This document shows positions 1 through 12,468 of a stretch of DNA of 64,000 nt, in pieces. This DNA is from Paramarasmius palmivorus. Taxonomy: Eukaryota > Basidiomycota > Agaricomycetes > Agaricales > Marasmiaceae. The notes under the pieces were generated by a model. It had not been told where the DNA came from. It was given only the letters and a program-made list of their open reading frames with translations, and made no database searches. The stretch spans positions 186,001 through 250,000 of the forward strand of contig JAYKXP010000070.1 of assembly GCA_037176845.1 (NCBI GenBank), written 5' to 3'. Each line of letters begins with the position of its first letter. The stretch's first letter is position 1. Both the position numbers and the translations under genes were made by a program.

Positions 1-1911
1 GAAGCGTCAATTCGTGTCATAGTTCATCATCATACGTCAATGTATCCGTCCCTTCTTCTGTAGCCGATCACGGTTCTAGCGACCGCCCTGGAACCCCGAA
101 GAAGCATTTCCCGCCACGTCGACACAATAACGCACTCCCTTCGACTGGTAACTCCTCATCCTTATTCTTACCTCTCGCGCGGACGAAACCACTGTCATCC
201 CCATCAACTCCAGTACTCCCGAAGTCACCTTCATCATCACAACCTCCCTGCACATCTTCATATAAGTTCCCTTTTCGGCGCTCGTCGTCCAAGGCGTCAA
301 CAATTGTGGCGGTGACACCTACTAAATCATCTATACGATCATTAAAGATATCCAACCCGACATTGATTTCTCCGGAACCCCAGATTGCTACAAGAGCGCT
401 TCCCGGTGGCCTTAGTCCTGTTTCCGTCGACTGTAGACATGGACATAGCCCTTCATCAAGTACCAGCACTGATGATAGCTTGGTATCTACCTCTGTTCCA
501 CAACCCGTACAGTCCGAAGAGAATCCAGCGGTAACCAACAGCACATCTCCCGACCCCCAGGCACCATCCAATCCCGTTCCTAATCAGGCGAGCGTTGACG
601 ATGCTTTGCCTTCAGCTGAGCAACTCGCCAATGCAACCTCATTTCCGCTCATTACAGAGTCAGGTGTACGTGTCTCCCTTGGATCATTGCTTCCCCGCCA
701 TGCCTCGTCGGTTCTCATCGTCGTCTTTGTTCGGCATTTTTGGTGTCCTGTTGATCAAGACTACGTTCAACAGATTGTGGACTATTTCAAGTCTGCCTCC
801 CAGACTAACGACGAGCAGCATGTCGAGTTGGTGATCATCAGTAATGGGCCCCATACTTTGATCACCAAGTATAGACAGATGTTCGGTATGCCGATGGGTG
901 TCAAGGTGCTCACGGATCCGAGCTTGCGGGTATACGGAGCACTCGGAATGCATGCGCTTGGAGATGGATGTGAAGAGCCAGCCTTGAAATCCAGCTCGAC
1001 GTCAACTTCGGTATCAAATTATCCGAAACGGGGATTGTTGGGCGGGATAGCAACAGTGGTTATGCGTGCTCTGAAGGTTGGGATACCAGTTGGGGAGAAG
1101 GGAGGTGAGACGAGGCAGCTTGGTGGCGAGTTTGTGTTCAACGCTGAGTAAGTGATTTGATGACGAGTACAACGTTTCTCTGTTGAACTAACGACCTACC
1201 TATAGCTTGTCGTGTACATACGCTCATCGAATGAAGACAACTCGCGATCATACTTCTATGGAAGAGTTGTTCCAAGCTGCTGGTTTCCCATGTATAGGTG
1301 CCTCAGAAATCCCTCCATCTCGTGCTACCTCTCCCCCAGTGAGACGACCAAGTACAAGTCCATCTCCCAGGCCAACGTTCACTATTCCAGGCCATCCATA
1401 CGCCTGCACCGAACACGTACCTCGTACTTCCACTCCATCGTCTGTGCATGTAAGACGCAGAACGGAAAGTCTTACTTCCGGTTCAAACTCAAAGGCCAGA
1501 AAAGCTCGGGTAAGGGCAAGTACGATATGGTCTGTAGACGTCAAGGAGTACGATGCCGAAGAGAGTCGGAGAAGCGAGGACGAGTCGGAAAGATGGAAGA
1601 GGAATCTAATTAAGTTGAGAGAAGGGCTCGGTGCCAAGGGTGGTGACGATACCTCTAGTCGACGCAACCAAGAGGAGCATCAAAGTACGGGACAGGATCA
1701 AACCTTGGATCCTGATCTTTCGAATGCGTCAGGAACTTTCTCGGCAGATTTTCACGAGAGATCTTTGACGAGCGAAACTACCCACGATCATGATACAGCT
1801 CAGTTACTTGAGCAGACCAAAAGCTTGCTCATGTCGAGAGCGATGGCTAGTAGCTCACTGATAGGTGTCCTGTCTCATGCTAACGAGCAACGACCACGCC
1901 CTGAGGCCTGA
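1..1911 (+). CDS. AhpC/TSA-like thioredoxin-fold protein (PRXL2/AAED1 type), 5' partial
   Basis: Two exons, 1-1147 and 1206-1911, joined by a 58-bp GTAAGT...TAG intron that keeps the frame. The frame is open back to position 3 without an ATG, so the start lies outside the window. The first ~200 visible residues are Ser/Pro-rich and probably disordered. A thioredoxin-like domain follows (about 600-1250 nt) with VVFVRHFWCPVD, VVIISNG, the strand VKVLTDPSLRVYGALGM and, just after the intron, CTYAHRMKTTRDH. These are typical of the AhpC/TSA antioxidant family (PF13911). The C-terminal ~200 residues are again low-complexity and basic. The single Cys in FWCPVD occupies the peroxidase-like position; no resolving CxxC is visible, so enzymatic activity is not certain. 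A redox role is inferred from the fold only. Confidence 0.8.
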
Positions 1912-2070
1912 GGTCTGAGCGCTCTCTTTCATATCTATCCTGGGTTCTGGTGGGCTTGTATGTTCATCTTTGTACGAAGTATAACTAACGTGTTACATTA
2001 TTGTATTATCAACTAAATTATACTTTATACATGCGTAGGGAAATAGGGAAAACGGGAAACTATCACTGCA

Positions 2071-3408
2071 TTAGTAGCCCATCTCTCGACGGAATCTGGA
2101 AACCGAGGCGGTCTTGGGATTGAGCCATGAGACAATCCGAGGACCAATGACGATTCCCCATAGCGTATCCATAAATAACATTCCGCCATTCTGCCAGAGT
2201 TGCTCAATGGTGATGTACCACAGAGAGAAGAACCACACACCTTTCCATTTGCGACCAGTAACATTTCCATGATGCCTTTATACTCTTTCGTCGCTGGCTT
2301 CCCGGAGATGTAACTCAATACGTTGTTCATAATGACTGCAATGTGACCCATCACTTTATAGCCCTGCTTCTGCTCCTTCCAATCAATTATGTCTCCGGCA
2401 GCAAATATGTTAGGATAGTCAACCAATTGGAGTGTTGGTTGTACACGGACTAGGCCTTTTGGGGTGAGAGTTCCTGAGCCTAGTGACGAAGCAATGAATT
2501 CGGTGCAAGGCTTAGGCCCCCAAGTGCGTATCTGTTGGCTCATTAACGGGATTGGACGCTTGAACAGGATAGCACATACGATGAGGTCTGGTTGTAGCCT
2601 CTTCCCTTTTAGCGTGGTTATTGGTGCTCCTGAAACCCCGGGTGTAACATTATCTACAGAGTCGTCCACGATGACCTTGATTCCTCGGCCTTCAACCTGT
2701 TCTTGGATGGCTTTCCTGAACTTTTCCGGATACGTATCATTCAGGAGTAGCTGCCGTCGGTGCAGGACAGTAATTTCCTTGTCCTAGACTGTTGTTAGCA
2801 TCGACTACATAACAACGGCAGAGGCTCCTTACGGGCCATATATCTTTGATTTCGCCGGCTAGCTCTACGAGATTCATGATCAACAGGCTGACGCGAAGTA
2901 AAACATGAGGAAGAGTACCTATTCCAACGGGGCCTCCTCCTACGAGTAGAATACTTTGGGATTCTGCGAATTCTGTACGACGCTGCGAGATGTATGGCAA
3001 TACTTCTTTGTGGTCGTTGGGAAAGTCTAGCGGTCCTTCCCACCTCCCACCAGTCGCGAGGACGAGGACGTCATACCCCAACGTCTCTCCGTCATGCAAG
3101 AGGACCTCACCGTGCCTCTCGCCCGGAGTCTGGTTGATCTTGACAACCGTCCCTTCCACGGACTTTCCATTTCCGCGGATAAATAACTTGTCATATGGAA
3201 GAATAATCTTGTCCTCAAGACGATCCTGGTCCGACACAACCATTCGAAGGGCCGGTATTAGGAAGATGCAATATGGGCGAGGGTTGACGAGCACGATATC
3301 AAATTTCGCCGGATCAAGCGAGGAGAAGTATTTGGCTATGCTAATGCCAGCAATACCCCCACCGACGACAAGGATGTTGGTTTTGTCGTCCACTTTCTGG
3401 GCTAGCAT
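2071..3408 (-). CDS. AIFM2/FSP1-like (AMID) FAD-dependent NAD(P)H oxidoreductase, copy 1
   Basis: Five exons on the minus strand: 3408-2919, 2864-2833, 2783-2580, 2531-2241 and 2190-2071. They encode 378 aa; all introns are 48-54 bp GT-AG. The N-terminus carries the first dinucleotide motif ILVVGGGIAGISIAK, then VLATGGRWEGP, the NAD-binding LLVGGGPVGIELAGEI and the FAD-contacting NIFAAGDIIDWKEQKQ. Together these are the classical two-Rossmann pyridine nucleotide-disulfide oxidoreductase layout of the AIFM2/AMID group. The C-terminus (LFMDTLWGIVIGPRIV) is hydrophobic and may touch membrane. Members of this family reduce quinones with NAD(P)H. Its tandem neighbour 0.5 kb upstream (3902-5263) has the same intron positions. 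Without the splices, intron 3 (48 bp) reads through in frame and hides the true boundaries. The exact substrate is not visible. Confidence 0.88.
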
Positions 3409-3901
3409 TGGTGAAGACGTAGAGATGCTGGGAACGCGTTATTTGATGTCAGATGAGACATAGCGTTCAAATCAAATCTGGTATTTAAGCAGGTCGCTTG
3501 GGAGAGGGATGTCATCTTGCTTATCTTGAGATGGTTGCAGAGAAGAAGGGACGCGCAAGAAGATGAGTGCCGAGTTGGACGTACAGCAAATCGGATTTTT
3601 GCGGCAAAATGATAACGAGGATAATCGGAATCTAATCTAATCAGGGTGACGATAAGATGCTGCGTGTCTGCCGGCCTTGGTCGTTTCCAATACATTATCC
3701 AAGCCGAGACGATTGCCTGTGAACAGCGCAGCAGCGCTCGCCGAAGGGTGGATATCAACCTTATCTTGTTTTCCTGGCAGATGGTAGGATCGTTGCACCA
3801 AACTCGATGCCATTGACACCCATTATAAGTAATAAGTAATGAAAACAATACCAGAAGAAACGATGCCCTAGAGAATAAGTAGAATAAAGCAGGGTAGATA
3901 G

Positions 3902-5263
3902 CTAATAGCCGACATATGAGCGCAACAGGGAAACCATCAATGTTTTCGACTTTAGCAGCGAAGATAACCACGGGCCGAACACGAGACCCCACAGCACGTC
4001 CGCGTACGCCAGGCCACTGTTCTATTGAACGGGAATTGTTAGTATCGGGCTAAACTATGAGAGCAAGTAATAGTACCCCATACCTTGCCATTTGTAACCA
4101 ATATCATCTCTGTTGAACCTTTGTACTCAACTGCCGCCGGCTTCCCCGAAATGAGACTCTTGATGTTCTTCACAATGACTGGAACGTGCCCGTTCACTTT
4201 TCCTGCCTGCTTCTGCTCGTCCCAGTCGATGATATCTCCGGCTGCAAAAATATTCGAGTAGTCGCGAAGTTGGAGTGTGGGCTTGACTTTGACATGTCCT
4301 CTCGAAGAGAGTGTCTCTGAGCCCAGCGACCCCTTTATGAATTCGGTGTCGGGACTGGATCCCCAAGTCCTTACCTGATTGGCAAAGGTAAATCATTGAT
4401 AGAGTAACGTGCAAGGAGAACATACGATGAGGTCGGGATTTAGTCTCTTCCCTTTGTTGGTCGTAATGGTTCCCGTTGAAACACCGGGCGGAACGTCGCC
4501 TATAGAGTCGTCGAGGATCACTTTGATCCCCCGGTCTTCAACTTGCTTTTGTAGCGCGACGCGGAATTTGTCAGGGTATGTACTACTCATCAACAACCTA
4601 TCTCGTTGTATAATAGTAACTTCTTTGTGCTATAGATATATATATGTCAGAGAAACATTGGTTGCAAAAAGAAGACTTCTTACCGGCCAAATGTCCCGAA
4701 TCTCTCCAGCGAGTTCTATGAATAGGATCGGTCAGAAGGAACCTTTACAACAAGGAATGTCTTCACATACCAATTGCAACGGAGCCACCTCCAACAAGAA
4801 GGATACTCTGCGACTTCGCAAACTCAAGACGACGTTCCGAAATAAAGGAATTCACCGCTGAAGGGTCTTTTGGGAAAGCCAACGGTCCTTCCCACTTTCC
4901 GCCAGTTGCGAGAACAAGAATATCGTAGTCCAAGGATTCTCCGTTGTCCAGGACGACCTCGCCGCTCGATGCACCAGGTTCCTGATTAATTTTGACGACT
5001 TCCCCTTGGACAAAGGTTCCATTGGAATTGTGGAATAGCTTGTCGTAGGGGACGAGGATCTGATCCTCGAGATGATCCTGATCAGATACAACCATCCGGA
5101 GAGCAGGAATGAGGAAGAGGATGTATGGACGAGGATTAACGAGGATAATGTTGAATTTGGCGGGCTCGAAGGATTTGGAGAGGGTTCTGGCAAGGTTGAT
5201 ACCAGCGATACCCCCTCCGACGATGAGAATCGTCGTCCGGTCGTCATTTCGTTTGGACCCCAT
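3902..5263 (-). CDS. AIFM2/FSP1-like (AMID) FAD-dependent NAD(P)H oxidoreductase, copy 2
   Basis: Five exons: 5263-4771, 4715-4684, 4629-4426, 4374-4084 and 4021-3902, giving 379 aa. Exons 2-5 are 32, 204, 291 and 120 bp, exactly as in the neighbour at 2071-3408, and exon 1 is one codon longer. This is a tandem duplication. Motifs in order are ILIVGGGIAGINLA, VLATGGKWEGP, LLVGGGSVAIELAGEI and a GD-containing FAD motif. The C-terminal segment (DVLWGLVFGPWLSSLL) is hydrophobic. The start MGSKRNDD aligns with the start of copy 1; an in-frame ATG 90 bp upstream would add an unsupported leader. Human FSP1 is N-myristoylated and this protein also begins Met-Gly, but residues 3-7 are a weak match to the consensus. 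The last exon lies inside a longer shadow frame on the same strand. Confidence 0.87.
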
Positions 5264-5916
5264 TGGAAATTTGCGAAGATAAGTACGTTGGAAGATGTGT
5301 TTGGGGAGACATGGCCTTGAAGCGTCCGGGTTATAAACGATTTCTCGTGGCAAGGGTGTATGACACTCTACTGCTTACCACCTCACTGGTCAGCAAGGTT
5401 GCAGACATTGACAGTGGGAAAGATGAGTAAAGGAAAGTCGATGGTTATCGGCGCTTAAAGGCGCTTGAGTGAAAAATTGAGGTATTTGACGAAATCATGC
5501 TGACGACAACTTCAATTGTCAGCCCCCCCTCGTCAGCATCGTTACTTGAAAAGTTGAGAAAATGAATGGATGACTTGAAGAAGATTTTCCAACGCCATTT
5601 GCATTTACAAAGGAGAAGGGCCTGTCGGGCTCTACGGGGATCGCCGAGAACACTTCTTGAACCTTGACTATCACGACGGAAATATCTAGAGCGCAAAAAA
5701 AAACGACTATGAGACGGGCGAACCATATTTAGTGCGAGGAAAGAGAGGTGAGCAATACCCTACGGTCAACAGTTGAAATTTCGCTCACTTTCCCTTGATC
5801 CGCCAGCAACATCGATACCATCCTCCCTTTTCTATCTTGTTCATTAACATTTCGCGCACGACCTGAACCCATTCACCTCTACTACGTGAACAACTCAGTT
5901 CGATATTGGTTGACAT

Positions 5917-6330
5917 TTGGATCTTGCTGTCGGAAGTGTTAAGGCAATCGAAAGACGCTTGGAAAAGGGTGAGTTTCGAAGTTTCTCTAATGGGAGATTG
6001 TCGATACTCATCATCCCAGGCTATAAAGGACACCGACGGTTATTCCTGCGCCTTCCTATCTCCACGTATCTCTATGGTCCGATGAATCCTCGACATTGTA
6101 TCGCCAGGCCTGGTGATAGGTATCCACTCTGCCAAACCTCCGACTCTCGCTTTTCGCTTCGACTACAGCTCGTACATGGCGTCGCCCAAGGTTCTCGACA
6201 CTTTCAGGACAGGTCAAGTGGAATTGTATGCAGACGTGGAGACTGGAGTACACTCAGAGTTTGCGGGGATAGTGAAGAATTTGAAGCCGGGCCGCCAAAT
6301 TGGTTTCCAGTGCCACGGTGTGACATACAT
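5917..6330 (+). other. possible exons of an unrecognised small gene
   Basis: A candidate chain of exons (about 5917-5968, 6021-6075, 6119-6317) can be joined in phase through a 52-bp GTGAGT...CAG intron and a 43-bp GTCCG...TAG intron. The last exon reads ...SAKPPTLAFRFDY...TGQVELYADVETGV..., which looks protein-like. There is no credible start codon: the first exon is preceded in frame by TGA, and continuation past 6318 needs an uncertain splice. It may be a gene with an unusual first exon or a relic. No family recognised. Confidence 0.2.
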
Positions 6331-6559
6331 TACTCTCCGTTTATCTTTGACCCCGTAATCGGTAGCTTTGGTTTCTGCTGTTTACAGTTCAGCACCGGCG
6401 GCTTGGGACTCAGGGTTGTACTAGAGTTCAAGGACACGAGTCCGATACAGAAGGGCGATGACTTCAGAACTGCGCGGTCACGTACAACTAATCTTTCCAA
6501 TTTCAGGATTCCGATGAAACTCCTGTGGGTCCTCGAAGAAGTTATGATGGTAAGTTAGC

Positions 6560-8787
6560 CTTCAATCAACAATGCATCGCCCACCTCAATCCTCCGTGTT
6601 TCTCCCACAGGTTTAAGATTGCGATATGCTTTTTTGACCCACTTAGGAAAGCCCACTTCCGTCGGAAACGTACCCACTCTTCTTTCTCTGTACCTCGTCA
6701 ATGATCCTGCAAGAATGCTTCGTTTCTGCCTCGTTTCGTCAACGATAGGTGTAAAGTCCTGTAAAGCCTTTACTCTTAAATTCGTTTACGTTGATTGATC
6801 CACAGGTGTCAGACTGCATAGTTCCTATTTTTTCAGCTCTCCTTCCTGGTTCAGGTAGTACACGCACAGCACCGTCACAGCACCGCCCAGGCCCCAAACT
6901 GTGCGAACTAGTCTTCGCTTGGAAGCGATTCCGGCGAAGTCGAAAAATCCTGGCTGCGTGTTACAGGATGGGGCTGCAGGCTCCTGCCAGGCCAGATAAT
7001 TCACGAAAGCGTGGCTGATCGGGGCGCACGTTTCCTCTCCAGCCATTCCATTTGCGGCTCAATTTGATATTTAGACCCACAAGATACACCGGAAACCAGC
7101 CTGTCATCGAAAGCTGGGGTTTTCGGATTCGTGCTTTGCGGCTGTACGGTCCTGCCTCGCTTTGTCTGCATCAAGTCTTAATGTAATTCCGTGCCGATAT
7201 TCTGATACCCCATACCTCTTTTTTGTCTTGTACCTGCCCACGCGACGCAATAATTGTCTCTCTCATGCTATCGGTCTCCGAGGTGATGCATCTATTGATG
7301 TTGTTAGACATTCTGCGTCTCATGTTTTTTTGAATAGGGAGTTACGGGTATTGGCTACAGCGCCGCACGGCTATGCATTCGAATCAACACAACATGTAGC
7401 TGGCCAACATCTGATGGGTGTTAATCCAACCTTACGTTTTGCGCGTAGCGCTGAATCCTTTATCTATAGTCACTAGCTCCAATTTGGAGCCTTGTCTCAT
7501 GGTTCAGGAAGGCGTGTGAGCTGAGAAATTACTCGGTCGGGACTCACCATCGCGACGAAACGGGATCATATTTAATTGTTCCCTGTGCGGCCTGGGAATA
7601 GGAACGTCCACATTCGGCAGGTAGACCTATCTACAGACCCCAGGTACCCGAACAGGTGCACAGGCTAAGCAAGACTGAGCCCTTGCCTCACCTCCAAGAT
7701 TGCAAAGCATCATAAGATATTCTACTTACATGTTACACATCGCCCGGAAGTCCTGGGAGAATAGTGCATGAGTGGCTCTAGACCGTCTAATGGTGTCCCA
7801 CGCACTTTATTAGGTTAGTGCTAGTAGTATTCCCGGCTGTATATGACAGTCCTAGTGATTTCGTCTTACAACAGAGGATCAAGGCTTGGTGGTCAACTAT
7901 GGCTAGCCCATCATGTACCAGCTGTACGTCCGCAAATTCTTCTAAGAGTCGCTGAGAACCTGAAGTCTTGTTCTGTAAGCTGTACTATCTCCAGGGTCAT
8001 TCAGCCATATGTTTTGATGTGCTTCGATCCTTCTCCTGCCTCCATCGGTCTAATGCTTTCCGGGCCAATCAACTGTCAGAGACGGCCTTAGTATACCATG
8101 AATCATGATTCATTACTTTCATGCCCGTCCCGGAAAGATGCTCGTTTTGTCCGGACAGTGACTTGTAAGTCCTGTTTATATGTTTACCATGTCACTGTGC
8201 TGATCGTCGTAATGCAGTATTTATGTTTAGCTCGTCTTATGCTGGAAAAGCGGAACTTGCGCCATATGTGATAGGTACACGAGCGCGAAGCCTGTAGCCG
8301 TCTTGGTAAGTAATCTCCACGCGGCGCAAGTTCTCCTCGAGGGTCGTCCCCCATATGCTGTAAAGTCAAGTTTGTATACCGGTACTGTTTTTGTCCTCAG
8401 AATCAATGTTATTAGCCTTGAGGTGATCATCAGCAGTCTCTTCCCCGCACTGTGCATGTGCACAGTCACGGAAAACGCAGGTATTGGCATCATATACCAC
8501 GGAAATGCACAAGCAACAGTTTTCCGATAAAGTAAGTGGCGGAACAGCCTTTTCATTATATAAGAACGAGATGGACACGCTTATCTGCATCATGTCTTTA
8601 ACAGTACAGCAGTGGGTCGGCGTCTTTTCTGAAGAGGCGCACCTGTCCTCTAGCGTAACATGATATAAGATTCAAGTTGAAACGCAGCTAGATCAGCATT
8701 CTTTCCTACTTTCTTAGTTGAAGTTTTTCCTCGTAGTTTCTGATTCTCAACGCCACACACAACCTTAACGCGTCAATCCTTAACTAC
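6560..8787. other. gene-poor region
   Basis: Short open frames occur on both strands, but none has splice-supported continuation, a recognisable motif or a paralogue elsewhere in the window. No terminal repeats or transposase motifs were seen. The last ~100 bases should hold the promoter of the zinc-finger gene that starts at 8788. Confidence 0.5.
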
Positions 8788-9727
8788 ATGGCTCAATATT
8801 CTACATCGAGCACTCGGGACTCACAATTTGGGCGTGTATCCCGGGGCGAGGCGAGGTGCGTCGTTCATCTCTCGAGCACTGTCGATACTGACTTTCTTAG
8901 TCACATACATACTCGCGGAGATTATACAGAATTCCCTTTGGCATTGACCAACGAATTTCCGTGCTCCGACTCGGACACCACCACTACTCACTATAGGCCA
9001 CAATATCCTATCAGGCATAGTATCAGGCCCGAAGTGGCGGGAAACATTCCCTACGCGGAACATTCCACGGCTGTTTATTCGAGCTATGGACATGGACCAA
9101 GTCATTTTGGCGGGGTCCCATCACCTACGAGCTCTCAGAGCCGTCCCAGAGACGTTTACGCTCATAGCTCATCTACGACAGTTGGAACAACCCCATACAG
9201 GCCAGTTCACCTCGCTGCAGGACCACTATCTCACGCTATCCCTCCACAATACTCTCAGCACGAGCAGATCTCGGGACTTAATGCCACTGGATCGTCACAT
9301 TTCAGTGATCGGGAAGTCGCGAGCTCTCCCATCGCCTTCACTGATGACAACTACATGGACCAATGTTCGCCTCAGCACATAGAGATCGACATCAACAGCC
9401 CAGTCGTCAAACCGGTGGTGGCATCACCAAATGTTGTTCACGCAAGCAACCGCCGACGAACAAACAGTTCCGGGCGTCACAAATGCACCCAGTTTCCGCC
9501 TTGCAACGCGGACTTCACCACTTCTCACAATTTACGGAGTAATGTCCCCTCGCTGCATTTTCTTGATGGCGCGGGAGCTAACGTCTATTTTTTTCCCTCC
9601 AGACCATGTCAAGTCCCACCTCGGGGAGAGGAACTTTCAATGCCCTTACTGTCATGCAAAGACGGTCACTGCATCTGACACTAAACGGCATATGAAAACC
9701 TGCAGACAAAGGCCCCTCGAGTCATGA
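8788..9727 (+). CDS. C2H2/C2HC two-zinc-finger protein, paralogue A
   Basis: Exon 1 runs 8788-9538 and exon 2 9603-9727, joined by a 64-bp intron in phase 1. Reading straight through gives 291 aa. A 45-bp in-frame GTGCGT...TTAG segment with a CTGAC branch-like motif (8856-8900) may be a further intron, giving 276 aa. The first ~210 residues are Ser/Pro/His-rich and look disordered. The C-terminus has two fingers. Finger 1 (C-x5-C-x12-H-x3-H) is split by the intron just before its first His. Finger 2 is C-x2-C-x12-H-x3-C (CPYCHAK...DTKRHMKTC). The element VVASPNVVHASNRRR precedes finger 1 and matches paralogues B (12469) and C (16435). A DNA-binding regulator is the natural guess, but nothing shows its targets. 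Confidence 0.75.
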
Positions 9728-12396
9728 ATAACTCAACCTTAGTATTGGTTCCCATCTGTTACCACAAGTTACGCATCAGATTTTCGCGCTTCTTGTTTTG
9801 AGTTCTGTATTATCTAAAGCCGGTCTATTCCCTTCGCGTGTAGTCATAACTTACGCACTACATGGAAACGCTGTTAATCGTACTTTAGACTAGTGTCGCT
9901 TTTAATATATGCCCAAGGTGGTTGAATGGAATTCCTAGAACAATTTGATTATGTTCCATCGTTGCATTTGTTGTAGGAACATGGTGTTCGGGTGCTGTGA
10001 TAGAACGTTATTATGAGTTCAAAATAAATAGGGGTACCAACCATCAACGCGAGAAGTGGTTTCTGACAACTGTGAATCCTAGTTTTCCTAAGTGCGCAAT
10101 TATCCGTGAATCTGAAACTGTCACCATCACTCCAGTCGAGAGGAAAACAAGATGGGGTCCAAGGAGACTTTGATGATTGGAACTACAATGCTGCTGCATT
10201 TGCACTTTTACGTTCCTGGCTGTTGGGGAACGTCAAGTTGGAGTAGATGATCTCGTGTGCTGTAAATCGGAGAACCTTGAGTGGTATAATCAACATCAGG
10301 AACTATTACTTACAAGTCTCTGGAAACCAGACCGAGTTTTGCGATCAACGCGAGAGCGCATTGAAGTACATTCCTCACATGTTGCGGTACAGAGAGGGAA
10401 ACTGTCCAGGAGGCATCAGGGTGCCTCGTAACCAATTCGTGATGAATCAGGGGATGCGAGGAATGCGGGTTGAAGGGCAAGCAAGGACCGTTCCAACGAT
10501 CTCTGGCGAGTCGAACTGCGCAACAGGATATCATCGAGGGGCTTCTATTCAATTGGATCGAAGTATGTGACCATAAGGACAGATATTCCGTGCTTCACGC
10601 AGCTTCGTTATCAGCCTTGTGGCTAATTCCGAGAGTCCAGTAACATCGAAAGCCAGACAGACCATGCGACGAGTGACCAAGAGGGTTCCATTTCGAGAAG
10701 TCGTGGTAATTGGTTAGGACACCCGGCATGCTAATTGAGAATAGGTTTCAAAAACTGAGCAATCAGATCACCGTTCTAAGAAAAGGCTGGAAAGGCACAG
10801 GGTACCAACTGCAAGGGAAGGTAAGAAAGGACACCAAAGGAAACAACCCAGAACGCACTGCCTGTCTACTGGACCCCACTGTATCCTACTCTCCTTGTGG
10901 TCAAGATTGGATCGCTCCTTGACTATTTCGTTCGTTGGGCGGATGTGCCTCAATGAAAGCCATATAAGGTGAAAATGAGAGGTATCAAGAAAAGAAAGAC
11001 ATGAGAGGCATTGAAAATTAAATGTTGACGGACGTCGACGGTCCAGGTAATCCCGTGATAATATATAGCTGCTTACATTATCATTTACGTCAAGACTCGA
11101 CGTTCAACGTTCAACTTCCAAGCCGTTGACACTGTTACTCTTCGCCATTCGATTCGGTTTATACTGGATACGCACTCTTGCAAGTCCTATCAAGATTCGA
11201 ATCCCTCTATGATAGATGCGACAGCATGGCTGACAATGTATAGGTTAGCTAGGGAGTCAGCGACCATTGCCTATCCGGTTTTTTTAATTTGCGGTAGAAT
11301 GGCATCATCCTAGTATCATCAATGTCGGACGCCGCCAGTCATCACCTCGTGCAAGCTATATTTTCATCTTTGGCTCCCGCGGCAAAGCAATACGCTCAGG
11401 AATCACTCCATGATAGAGAGATGGATATCAGCCCTCAAAACTGTGGAAACTTTGGACCATGTGCTCGGGAATGAGTTGTATCTTCACCGGTTCGAGGCGA
11501 TGAAAATACTAGTGGGCATGCTGCCTCGAATGGAGGTAAGGACGTTCTTGATCCTCGTGTTTAAGACATGGAGTCGATGGTGATTTCCTCGGAACATGTT
11601 TTATTGAATCTCTTATCTATCAATAGTACGGACCTCGCGGCCCTCTATTGCAGCCACTTCAAGGTGTCTCATTCTGGGCATCCTCGTATGATTCACTTTA
11701 CTGGTGCGATCGTTCGTCTTATTATTGTCCCATCACACTCAGACTCTCACCCTCATTTCCCTCCGCCAAACTGGCGACAACTCGAGCCCGCTCGAGCCTC
11801 TCCGACTATGCGCTCGTGATTCATGCTCAAGGTCTTTTGAACTTGCTCTTTCATCACCTGCATGGCAAAAGCCTGATATTCTCGTACTATTGGCATCATT
11901 CCGAGGTTAGGTCTTCAGGGTCAACAGCCACGACGTAAGATGGGTCAAATGGTCAGATCCGGCTCAGAACATAGATCAGCCGCTCTCACCCCCTCGAAAA
12001 CAACTTTGTCGCATCCAGCAAAGCTCCAAGACTCTACAGTATACGGGGAGACGGACCATGGTAGGCCATTCGGACGTTATCGAATAAGCTACGCATTACG
12101 TTCATTCGATTCGCATTTTCCCGATCTTGTACCTTCTAATTGTCGACGCTGTTCAACAACAGCATTTGATCCAGGGTTCCAATGCGCGCCTGTAAAGACC
12201 CTGAAAACCTGGCGATTGTTCGGACGGCTCATACCACTATGGCTACGTGTCGGTTGGGCGCAACACCTCGTTATCATCAGTTTTTTGTAAAAATTTCTTG
12301 TTCATCAACGCTGTTCACACACCAGTCTAAGTCGTTTGGTTTTTCTCTTCGGATCTAACATGTTTTCCACAAAGCTTGCCAGTATCTTCAACTTTG
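9728..12396. other. gene-poor gap between zinc-finger paralogues A and B
   Basis: No gene could be modelled with confidence. A short protein-like stretch at 11322-11535 is listed separately, and a further open frame (11648-11938) follows it without a supported splice. No recognisable transposon remnants were found by eye. Confidence 0.4.
11322..11535 (+). pseudogene. possible coding remnant, unrecognised
   Basis: An ATG at 11322 opens a frame reading MSDAASHHLVQAIFSSLAP... for ~35 codons. After about 11427 the protein-like signal continues one frame over (ALKTVETLDHVLGNELYL... through LVGMLPRME) and ends at a plausible GTAAGG donor after 11535. No intron of normal size can join the two parts, so a small indel is the simplest reading. 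No family recognised. It could equally be two exons with an unusual splice. Confidence 0.25.
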
Positions 12397-12403
12397 TATA
12401 AAA
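12397..12403 (+). promoter_or_regulatory. TATA box of zinc-finger gene B
   Basis: TATAAAA lies 66-72 bases upstream of the ATG at 12469, a normal spacing for a fungal core promoter. Confidence 0.45.
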
Positions 12404-12468
12404 ACGGTATTCGAAGGCTATACTGGTTCTCCGGTCATTCTTGTCACATTAAAAGCTACTAGTCTACC

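Noticed and set aside
3402..3992. 196-codon open frame on the minus strand
   Set aside because: It overlaps the last exon of the second AMID-like gene in another frame; the spliced AMID model matches its paralogue base for base in exon length.
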